In this document: positions 5,933-10,814 of the stretch, piece after piece
Numbering within the stretch: the stretch's first letter is position 1
How the letters are laid out: the number at the start of each line of letters is the position of its first letter
Source of the DNA: Leptofilum sp050292445
GTDB lineage: Bacteria; Chloroflexota; Anaerolineae; Promineifilales; Promineifilaceae
DNA length: 10,814 bases
NCBI GenBank assembly: GCA_050292445.1
Contig: JBNKLQ010000218.1
Coordinates: 1-10,814, forward strand
Direction of reading: 5' to 3'
The notes under the pieces: model-generated
Database searches by the model: none
What the model saw: the letters and a program-made list of their open reading frames with translations, nothing else
What the model was told of the DNA's origin: nothing
Translations under genes and position numbers: made by a program

Positions 5933-7435
5933 ATGACTATGACACATCTTGTACTTCTACCGATTCTCATTCCCTTAACAAGCGCACTGTTGCTGCTGCT
6001 GCTGCCGCGTGGGTGGCGGGGCTGGGTGGCGACGGGGGCGATGGCGACGAGTTTGGCCGCCAGTGGCTGGCTGTTGTGGTTGGTGGCTGAAGGCGGGCAG
6101 GCGTTGGTGTTCCACAGTGGTGGCTGGTCCGTGGATGGTGTGCCGATGGGCATTACGCTAGTGGGCGATTGGCTGTCGGCTCTGTTTGTAATGATGAGCC
6201 AACTGGTGCTGCTACTGGGTTTTGTTTACGCGCTGGGTAGCCGCGACAATGTGGTGAAGTACCCGGCCTTTTACACGCTCTTTTTGCTGCTGACGACGGG
6301 CTTGAGTGGGGCGTTGCTGACAGGCGATCTATTTAACTTTTTTGTTTTTGCCGAACTGCTGGTGATCGCCGGGACGATTTTAACGGCCGTTGCCGACGAT
6401 CGCTTTGGTACAGAAGCCGCCTTCAAATATTTTTACATGAGCCTGTTGGCGGCCGCTTTTCTGCTGCTGGCGTGTGGGGCGTTGTATGTGAGTTATGGCA
6501 CGCTGAATATGGCACAGGTTGCAACGGCCGTTGCTGCTGAAACAACTCCTCTCGCCCTCATAGCCGCCGGGCTGCTGCTGGCAACCTTTATGATCAAAAG
6601 TGCCACCATCCCCTTCCACTTTTGGCAGCCAGACTTTCATGCTGCCGCGCCAACGGCCGTGAGTGCCACCCTCTCCTCCGTCGTCGTCAAACTGGGCGTA
6701 TACGGCTTCCTGCGCCTGACAACGCTGCTTTTTGTGGAGCAGGCCCCCCTCATCCAAACGGTGCTGCTGACGGTGGGCATCGTGGGCATTGTCTTTGGTG
6801 GGTTGGCCGCCATCGGCACCCACAACGCCAAACGGATGTTGGCTTATTCCACCCTGGCGCAGGTCGGTTTCATCCTCGTGGGCATTGGTTGGGGAACGCC
6901 GCTTTCAATCGCGGCGGCTCTTGTCTTTGCCTTCAACCACGCCCTGATCAAGGCGGCTATGCTCATGCTGGCAGGAGCCATTGCCAGCCGCGCCCCTGTG
7001 AAAACGGCCGATTTCGCCCAAATTACGGGGATCGGCCAACTGCATCCTCAGATGGGGCTGCTCTTTTTCCTAGGCGCATTGGCCTTAGCCGGTATCCCAC
7101 CCACCAGCGGCTTCATAAGCAAAATGCTCATCTTCAACAGTGGCATTGCCGCCGCCCAATTTGGGTCGTTGGCTCTTATTGGCGTGGCCTCGATTTTAAC
7201 GCTGATTTACACGATGCGGGCGTTCATGCGGGTGTGGTGGCAGACGGGTGACGGTGAACCTGTGTTTAAACTTGGGGATCGACTGGTGGCGCCGGCTTTG
7301 CTTATTTTAATGGTTTTGGCACTGGGCGTCTGGACTGATCCTTTGGTGACGGTGGCGGGGGAAACGGCCGTTTGGCTAAGCAATCCCCAATCTTATATTG
7401 AGGCCGTTCTGGAAACAGAACTGGTTGGGAGGTAA
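5933..7435 (+). CDS. mrpD: Mrp antiporter subunit D (NuoN/NuoM-like)
   Basis: This 500-residue protein has about 14 hydrophobic segments and the proton-antiporter membrane domain (about 125-420). The expected channel residues are present: Glu141 in LFNFFVFAELLVIAGTI, Lys222 in FMIKSATIPFHFWQPDFHAA, the FNHALIKAAMLMLAG helix with His336 and Lys340, and Lys397 in GFISKMLIF. Length and motifs are normal for MrpD, which together with MrpA carries the ion-translocating channels. Two Met codons (5933 and 5939) are possible starts; neither has a ribosome-binding site, which is unlike the rest of the operon. The stop TAA overlaps the next ATG by one base (TAATG), so MrpE translation is probably coupled. 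Four ACGGCCGT copies lie inside this gene, all read as Thr-Ala-Val. Confidence 0.95.
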   Translation: MTMTHLVLLPILIPLTSALLLLLLPRGWRGWVATGAMATSLAASGWLLWLVAEGGQALVFHSGGWSVDGVPMGITLVGDWLSALFVMMSQLVLLLGFVYALGSRDNVVKYPAFYTLFLLLTTGLSGALLTGDLFNFFVFAELLVIAGTILTAVADDRFGTEAAFKYFYMSLLAAAFLLLACGALYVSYGTLNMAQVATAVAAETTPLALIAAGLLLATFMIKSATIPFHFWQPDFHAAAPTAVSATLSSVVVKLGVYGFLRLTTLLFVEQAPLIQTVLLTVGIVGIVFGGLAAIGTHNAKRMLAYSTLAQVGFILVGIGWGTPLSIAAALVFAFNHALIKAAMLMLAGAIASRAPVKTADFAQITGIGQLHPQMGLLFFLGALALAGIPPTSGFISKMLIFNSGIAAAQFGSLALIGVASILTLIYTMRAFMRVWWQTGDGEPVFKLGDRLVAPALLILMVLALGVWTDPLVTVAGETAVWLSNPQSYIEAVLETELVGR

Positions 7436-7914
7436 TGATGCGATACTTAAAATGGATTGCCCCTCTCACTTTCTTTTACATGGCTCTGACGGCCAATGGT
7501 GAGCCGTTGAACTGGCTCTTGGGTATCCTGCTGGCCGCAGGCATCACCGCTTTGATACGGCCGAATCCGTCGCCGATTCAATGGCGCGCGTTGGGGACAA
7601 CATTACTGGCAGCAGGACAATTTTTGCTCAGACTACTGTGGGATTTATTGGTGAGCAGTGTGGGGGTGGCGTGGCTGGTGCTGCAAAAGGAGATGCCGCT
7701 TCGTCAAGGCATCATCGCCCTACCCAGCGACAGCGATTCTAAGCTGGTGACGCTGTTGAGCGCACAAGCCATCACCCTCACGCCGGGCGAGTTAGTGGTG
7801 GAGATAGATGAGGACGGGGTGATGTATACGCATAGTTTGGATGTGGTGGTGGCGGCGGAACGTGAACCGGCTGCCCAAAAACGGCGTGTCCAACTGCTGG
7901 AGAGGATTGTGTGA
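7435..7914 (+). CDS. mrpE: Mrp antiporter subunit E
   Basis: This 159-residue protein has hydrophobic segments at about 5-20, 25-42 and 55-82, then a soluble domain with the MnhE signature LLSAQAITLTPGELVVEIDE (about 108-127) and THSLDV. Relatives usually read PGTL where this one has PGEL. The start overlaps the mrpD stop; GGGAGGT lies just upstream and is better placed for the second Met (7438) than the first (7435), a one-residue uncertainty. It ends with TGA at 7912-7914, overlapping the mrpF ATG. MrpE is needed for assembly of the whole Mrp complex in the systems studied. Confidence 0.93.
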   Translation: MMRYLKWIAPLTFFYMALTANGEPLNWLLGILLAAGITALIRPNPSPIQWRALGTTLLAAGQFLLRLLWDLLVSSVGVAWLVLQKEMPLRQGIIALPSDSDSKLVTLLSAQAITLTPGELVVEIDEDGVMYTHSLDVVVAAEREPAAQKRRVQLLERIV

Positions 7915-8192
7915 TGGTGTCAGGAATATTGACGTTAACGCTCTATGTGGCTCTGGCAATTTATGCCGGTTTGATCAGTTATGTGGTGTGGCGCGTCTGG
8001 AACGGTGAGAATAGTGTGGATCGCCTGATTGGGGTGGATTTGATTGGGACGCTGCTGGCGGGGGTGCTGGTGCTGATCGGGCTGATTGAAGAGAATAGTA
8101 TATTTATTGATGTCGCTTTGGGGGTAACGGCCGTTGGTTTCATCGCCGTCGTTGCTTTTGCCCGGTATGCGGCTAATCGGCGTATGTATTGA
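7914..8192 (+). CDS. mrpF: Mrp antiporter subunit F
   Basis: The start is ATG 7914, overlapping the mrpE stop (TGATG), with GAGAGG about seven bases before it; the GTG at 7911 is possible but less likely. The protein has 92 residues and three membrane segments at about 5-26, 38-57 and 63-84. NSVDRLIGVDLIGTLLAG (33-50) is the MrpF/MnhF signature, including the two conserved Asp. MrpF is a small membrane subunit of the antiporter complex. Its TGA overlaps an ATG at 8192 that opens an 11-codon micro-ORF leading to mrpG. Confidence 0.93.
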   Translation: MVSGILTLTLYVALAIYAGLISYVVWRVWNGENSVDRLIGVDLIGTLLAGVLVLIGLIEENSIFIDVALGVTAVGFIAVVAFARYAANRRMY

Positions 8193-8227
8193 TGGGGATT
8201 GTGGTCGCCGGAAGGGCTTGGAGTTGA
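8192..8227 (+). other. 11-codon micro-ORF bridging mrpF and mrpG
   Basis: ATG 8192-8194 overlaps the mrpF stop as TGATG, like the other start overlaps in this operon. It reads MGIVVAGRAWS and stops at TGA 8225-8227, one base before the mrpG ATG at 8229. Its last codons contain the TGGAG that serves as the mrpG ribosome-binding site. It may keep terminating ribosomes on the message for re-initiation at mrpG, or be the relic of a former in-frame overlap. A product is not demonstrated. Confidence 0.35.
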
Positions 8228-8228
8228 T

Positions 8229-8549
8229 ATGGTATCACAAATTTTAGCTATTTTAGTCGTCATCATCGCCACCGCTTTTTCGGTGATTGGGGTGGTGGGC
8301 TTCCATCGCTTGCCGGATGTATACACCAGGCTGCATGCGACGGGCAAGGTGGGTGTATTGGGCGTGGTGCTGCTGCTCATCGCCACCGCCTTGAGTACGC
8401 CGCTGGCCTGGAGCAAGGTTATTGTGCTAATTTTGTTTTTGTTGGCGACCGGCCCGGTAACGGCACATACGCTTAGTTCGGCCGCTTATCGCCTGGGCCT
8501 TGAAATGAAAAACCCATCTCGTAATGATCTAACAGAACTGAAAAAATGA
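8229..8549 (+). CDS. mrpG: Mrp antiporter subunit G
   Basis: ATG 8229 with GGAG five bases upstream gives 106 residues, the normal MrpG size; the longer reading from TTG 8199 adds a polar WSPEGLGVD stretch and is less likely. The MnhG signature GFHRLPDVYTRLHATGKVG (about 24-42) is complete, and a second conserved part, ATGPVTAHTLSSAAYRLGL, follows near 74-92. Three membrane segments are visible. It is the last canonical antiporter gene. The MpsC-like gene follows after a 67-bp gap holding one AAACGGCCGTTT palindrome and no terminator, so it may be co-transcribed. Confidence 0.94.
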   Translation: MVSQILAILVVIIATAFSVIGVVGFHRLPDVYTRLHATGKVGVLGVVLLLIATALSTPLAWSKVIVLILFLLATGPVTAHTLSSAAYRLGLEMKNPSRNDLTELKK

Positions 8550-8585
8550 TGAATTTGGTGCGTTGGGGGATGGATTTTGCTGGCT

Positions 8586-8597
8586 AAACGGCCGTTT
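8586..8597. repeat. AAACGGCCGTTT palindrome between mrpG and the MpsC-like gene
   Basis: A perfect 12-bp palindrome in the 67-bp gap, with near-symmetric flanks (GGCTAAA on the left, TTTTAGA on the right). It could form a short hairpin in the transcript just before the start of the next gene, but no T-run follows. Confidence 0.75.
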
Positions 8598-8616
8598 TAG
8601 ATATGTGAAAGAGAAT

Positions 8617-8970
8617 ATGATGAGTATTGTATTGCCGGAAGAAAAGATACAGAGTGATTTTGAACAGTACATACTGCATGGGTGGCAACAGGCACACGGC
8701 ACGGATAGGGGACACATCTGCTCCTCCTGGGGGAAGGATCGGGTGGTGGTGATGATCGAGGATGTGTTGTCTAAGGCGGAACGATTGTTGTCAAAGAGTG
8801 AAGAAGGCAAGGCCGTCATGGAACAATATTTTCAGGAATTGATGGGGGTGGTGGTGGCAGAGCAAGCGCAGGCGTTGTCCGCTCTTTTGGAGCGGGAGAT
8901 TGTGTCTACGAGTGTGAGTGCCAATATGGGAGAGCAATGGGTCATGTTTATTTTGCGGTTGGCGGAGTAG
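8617..8970 (+). CDS. Diverged MpsC-like (DUF2294-type) protein, second copy
   Basis: I place the start at ATG 8617 or 8620, after AAAGAGAAT; this gives 117 residues, close to the 122 of the upstream MpsC-family protein. Placed side by side, the segment from HG-x-DRGHICSSWGKD (about 27-41) through RVVVMIEDVLSKAERLLSKS (42-61) and the following amphipathic helix to EIVSTSV (94-100) lines up with the upstream protein without gaps over about 70 residues: Gly, the Asp before the strand, the L-x-x-AE pair, and the VS near the C-terminal strand coincide. Identity is low, roughly 15 percent by eye. No membrane or signal segment is seen. Its position right after mrpG on the same strand suggests it belongs to the antiporter transcript. 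That it is a real gene is fairly sure; the family call is moderate. Confidence 0.62.
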   Translation: MMSIVLPEEKIQSDFEQYILHGWQQAHGTDRGHICSSWGKDRVVVMIEDVLSKAERLLSKSEEGKAVMEQYFQELMGVVVAEQAQALSALLEREIVSTSVSANMGEQWVMFILRLAE

Positions 8971-9010
8971 ATTTTGGAGCTTGATACCCAAGTCAACGGG
9001 CAAGGTGTTG

Positions 9011-9041
9011 AAGCGATGTCAGATTCACTTTACTCTCGCTT
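9011..9041. terminator. Weak hairpin between convergent genes
   Basis: AAGCGA (9011-9016) can pair with TCGCTT (9036-9041) around a 19-base loop, and T's follow on the plus strand (TCGCTTTTTAA). The stem is only six pairs, so it is a poor intrinsic terminator; it is listed because no better stop signal is seen after the antiporter cluster. Confidence 0.2.
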
Positions 9042-9042
9042 T

Positions 9043-9516
9043 TTAATCTGAGCGGATCAAGTCCCAGGTTCCTGATTGGCCTAAAACAGAAAATGTCCCC
9101 AAAATACGTGTGCCATTGTCTACCACCAATCCGCTGAATGTTTCTTCAACACCATCAAGCGATTTGCATCCAGGTGATGTGTCGTATATAAAGAAACGAA
9201 TTTCCAGCTGGTTATCAATTAAGGTACCGCTTATATCACTGGCGGCACAGGAAATCTTTTGACCAGGATAATTGTCGTGGTTGAAAAAACCAGACACGCT
9301 CTTATCTGGGAAAACGATAAGCCCCAGCTCTCCAAAACCACGACTTTCTATTGTGGTATTGACTGTCTCACCAACAAATAAGTGCAGTACATTTGGCTCC
9401 AAGATCAAAGCAGTGGAGGAAAGCTCGTTTTGAGCTATCAATCGAATGGCACTTATTAATGAGCCTATGATGATCATTGTAATTAAGAGGAAAAAGAGGT
9501 TAGATTTTTGCTTCAT
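9043..9516 (-). CDS. Small exported or membrane-anchored protein, function unknown
   Basis: I place the start at the ATG ending at 9516 (MKQKSNLFFLLITMIIIG), which has GGAGA about six bases upstream; a longer reading would overlap the divergent flavoprotein gene and is unlikely. The 157-residue product has a positively charged start, one hydrophobic segment (about 7-27) without a clear lipobox or signal-peptidase site, and then a beta-rich domain. Short strand-like repeats are visible (ISGTLIDNQLEIRFFIYD, then FSGLVVDNGTRILGTFSVLG and GTWDLI), a pattern seen in small extracytoplasmic beta-barrel or sandwich domains. Two Cys (90 and 117) could form a disulfide outside the cytoplasm. I do not recognise the family. 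It is convergent with the MpsC-like gene and divergent from the flavoprotein gene 69 bp away. Confidence 0.65.
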   Translation of the reverse strand: MKQKSNLFFLLITMIIIGSLISAIRLIAQNELSSTALILEPNVLHLFVGETVNTTIESRGFGELGLIVFPDKSVSGFFNHDNYPGQKISCAASDISGTLIDNQLEIRFFIYDTSPGCKSLDGVEETFSGLVVDNGTRILGTFSVLGQSGTWDLIRSD

Positions 9517-9585
9517 TGATATTCTCCGGTGTGATATGGAATATAAACGTAAAAAATAATTCATTGGTTCCCAGGGAAAGTAACA

Positions 9586-10047
9586 ATGCAAGAAGTCAAA
9601 CGTTATCCACAAGTTCCAGGCTTATCCGAAGCAGAATTAGCCACATTTCTGGCGCAGCCCCTCCTGGCCCGGCTTAGTACGCTAAATTCCGATGGCACGA
9701 TCCACACGATACCCATCTGGTATGAATACCGGGAGGGAAAGCTGCTGCTGAGTACGCAAACTGTCACCCAAAAAGTAAAGAACATTCAGCGCAATCCTCA
9801 GGTGACGGTGCTGGTAGACAGTAATACAATGCCGTACGCAGGGGTGATGGTGGTTGGAACGGCCGTTCTCGACCACAAAGACGCCGCCAGCAAACGCCTC
9901 ACCATTTTTGAGCGGTACATCGGCACTCACGGTGATGCCTACGCCCAACAGCTTGCCGCCAAGTGGGAACCGGTCATCATCGAAGTGACGCCCAGCCGGA
10001 TCATCTCCTTTGATTACAGTAAAGGGTCGCTGGTGCCCAATGCCTAG
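9586..10047 (+). CDS. Pyridoxamine 5'-phosphate oxidase-like flavin/F420-binding protein
   Basis: This 153-residue protein has the split-barrel layout of the PPOX superfamily: an N-terminal helix with LSEAELATFL (13-22), then ARLSTLNSDGTIHTIPIWYE (28-47), KLLLST, the helix TQKVKNIQRNP and the strand QVTVLVD, and PYAGVMVVGTAVL (83-95). These enzymes bind FMN, F420 or heme and often reduce or oxidise small molecules; the substrate cannot be told from sequence, and the resemblance to the F420-type members is only general. AGGGAAAG upstream of ATG 9586 supports the start. No membrane segment is seen, so it should be cytoplasmic. Its last eight bases overlap the start of the GIY-YIG-type gene, suggesting coupled translation. 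Confidence 0.85.
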   Translation: MQEVKRYPQVPGLSEAELATFLAQPLLARLSTLNSDGTIHTIPIWYEYREGKLLLSTQTVTQKVKNIQRNPQVTVLVDSNTMPYAGVMVVGTAVLDHKDAASKRLTIFERYIGTHGDAYAQQLAAKWEPVIIEVTPSRIISFDYSKGSLVPNA

Positions 10048-10549
10048 CCTGCACTGGCTTGTTGGCGGCGGGAATGATGCCCAAATCAGCTTGCCGCTGA
10101 AACGATTTTTGCTCATCGAGCAATGCCCGGAGGCGTGGCACGGGCTGGATTTGTACTTATTTCGGGATGATGAGGTGGTTTTTTATGTGGGGCAGTCGCA
10201 GTTGGCGTTTGCCCGCGTGTGGGAGCATTTGCTCGGCGGTTTCAAGGGGCATTCGATTACCGGGCGGTTTATTTGGGTGAACTGGCCCAAGTCGATGAAC
10301 TTCACCATCGAACTGCTGAGTTCGCAAGATGCGCAATTTAACCATCTGCACCATGAGCTGGATGCGGCGGAGCAGTGGCTCATCCACCAGCACACACCCT
10401 GTTTTAACGTGTCGCATAATCCGGGGGCAACGGCCGTTCCCGCCACCTACCTGCCCGCAAACGCCAAATTTCGCCGCCGCGCCAGCCTGCGCAAGCTCAT
10501 TTTTGAAGCAGAACGCGTTGTGAAGGCAGAAGACAGCCTGCTCTGGTAA
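10040..10549 (+). CDS. GIY-YIG nuclease superfamily protein
   Basis: The start ATG 10040 overlaps the end of the preceding gene by eight bases and gives 169 residues; the upstream Met at 10010 would add ten residues inside the other gene. The N-terminal half holds a GIY-YIG-like core: LDLYLFRDDEVVFYVGQS (36-53) stands for the GIY and YIG strands (the first is YLF and the second YVG), followed by Arg59 and His63 in ARVWEHL, then Glu111 in AAEQWLIHQHTPCFN and Asn123, all at the positions expected for the catalytic set. The C-terminal tail (residues 130-169) is basic (FRRRASLRKL), consistent with nucleic-acid binding. It may be a stand-alone DNA or RNA nuclease; no target is indicated. Confidence 0.72.
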   Translation: MPSLHWLVGGGNDAQISLPLKRFLLIEQCPEAWHGLDLYLFRDDEVVFYVGQSQLAFARVWEHLLGGFKGHSITGRFIWVNWPKSMNFTIELLSSQDAQFNHLHHELDAAEQWLIHQHTPCFNVSHNPGATAVPATYLPANAKFRRRASLRKLIFEAERVVKAEDSLLW

Positions 10550-10594
10550 AATGACCCCCGAAAATGATCGAAAATCTTTTCTCCCAATGATAAA

Positions 10595-10814
10595 ATGAAC
10601 GATTCCAATTTACTTTCATCACAACAAGAAACAGAAATCATTGAGCTGGCGCAAAGCCTGGTTCGCATTAAAAGCTTGCCAGGGCAAGAAGAGGCTGCTA
10701 TCAAATTTGTGGCCCAAAAAATGACGGCGCTGGGCTACGACGCCGTGACGATTGACGCGATGGGCAACGTGGTGGGCCGCATCGGCAATGGCGCAACATC
10801 CATCCTGCTGGATG
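10595..10814 (+). CDS. M20-family metallohydrolase (peptidase/deacylase), 3' end outside the window
   Basis: Only the first 73 codons are present. After a variable start (MNDSNLLSSQQ) comes IIELAQSLVRIKSLPGQEEA, then a helix, LGYDAVTIDAMGNVVGRIG and the strand SILLD, after which relatives continue GHxD with the first metal ligands; those lie beyond the window. This is the N-terminal pattern of M20/M25/M40 peptidases such as ArgE, DapE and the YgeY-type hydrolases; the SLPGQEE motif recalls the YgeY group. The expected activity is metal-dependent amide hydrolysis in the cytoplasm, substrate unknown. No clear ribosome-binding site precedes ATG 10595; the upstream GATAAAAT could be a -10 element, which would make the message leaderless, but this is speculative. 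Confidence 0.78.
   Translation, partial: MNDSNLLSSQQETEIIELAQSLVRIKSLPGQEEAAIKFVAQKMTALGYDAVTIDAMGNVVGRIGNGATSILLD

Larger units (their letters stand above)
539..10438. repeat. Dispersed palindromic word ACGGCCGT / AACGGCCGTT, 17 copies
   Basis: ACGGCCGT octamers begin at 539, 714, 1745, 1989, 2523, 2697, 3810, 4458, 4997, 6383, 6524, 6653, 7364, 8127, 8588, 9859 and 10430. Twelve of these are the full decamer AACGGCCGTT, and four are the 12-mer AAACGGCCGTTT (1743, 2521, 7362, 8586). Thirteen lie in coding DNA and four in gaps. The density and exact symmetry resemble the HIP1 palindrome (GCGATCGC) of cyanobacteria in behaviour, though not in sequence. The function is unknown. Confidence 0.9.

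Noticed and set aside
6380..7251. Long open frames on both strands inside mrpD (6380-6823 minus, 6622-7251 plus)
   Set aside because: Their translations are low-complexity, rich in Gly, Arg, His and Gln, and lie wholly within a gene with clear family motifs; they are by-products of GC-rich codon use.
7979..8416. 145-codon minus-strand open frame across mrpF and mrpG
   Set aside because: Thr-, Pro- and Ser-rich shadow of two well-supported genes; no start signal.
2619..8549. Respiratory complex I (nuoL/K/N) instead of Mrp
   Set aside because: MrpE, MrpF, MrpG and MnhB domains are present and no hydrophilic complex I subunits are seen.
10541..10595. Extended -10 TGGTAAAAT at 10544-10552 as promoter for the M20 gene
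   Set aside because: The best -35-like hexamer (TTGTGA, 10518-10523) is 23 bases away, too far for a normal promoter, so support is too weak to list.

Overview
The window looks like chromosomal DNA of moderate GC content from a free-living bacterium. My best guess is Chloroflexota (Anaerolineae or a relative). That guess rests on the general gene style and on a dense palindromic word, ACGGCCGT, and not on any marker gene. No rRNA, tRNA, transposase or CRISPR array is visible.

The core (about 2619-8549, + strand) is a complete Mrp/Mnh-type multisubunit cation/proton antiporter operon of the six-gene kind: a fused MrpA-MrpB protein (954 aa), then MrpC, MrpD, MrpE, MrpF and MrpG. MrpD-E and MrpE-F overlap by one base. 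MrpF-G is joined by an 11-codon micro-ORF. The A-C and C-D gaps hold short AT-rich hairpins. The operon should make one membrane complex that exchanges cytoplasmic Na+ (or another monovalent cation) for H+.

The antiporter is bracketed by two small proteins of the same apparent fold. A clear DUF2294/MpsC-type protein is divergent upstream (1855-2223, - strand). A diverged protein with the same length and layout follows MrpG (8617-8970, + strand). MpsC is named after the staphylococcal membrane-potential-generating system MpsABC, whose MpsA is NuoL/MrpA-like, so the pairing with Mrp subunits is the most interesting biological lead here. The 395-bp divergent gap holds two strong stem-loops, one of them a perfect 48-bp palindrome followed by eight T's.

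The left flank (1-1731) carries the 3' part of a PD-(D/E)XK-type nuclease-like protein, a small four-helix membrane protein and an AlkZ-related protein. The right flank (9043-10814) carries a small membrane-anchored or secreted protein on the - strand, a pyridoxamine-phosphate-oxidase-like flavoprotein overlapping a GIY-YIG-type protein, and the start of an M20-family metallohydrolase that runs off the window.

Superimposed on all this, ACGGCCGT occurs 17 times in 10.8 kb, 12 of them as the decamer AACGGCCGTT. About 0.17 octamers would be expected in random sequence. Copies lie both in genes (mostly in one reading frame, Thr-Ala-Val) and in gaps, and one sits exactly at the apex of the terminator-like palindrome.
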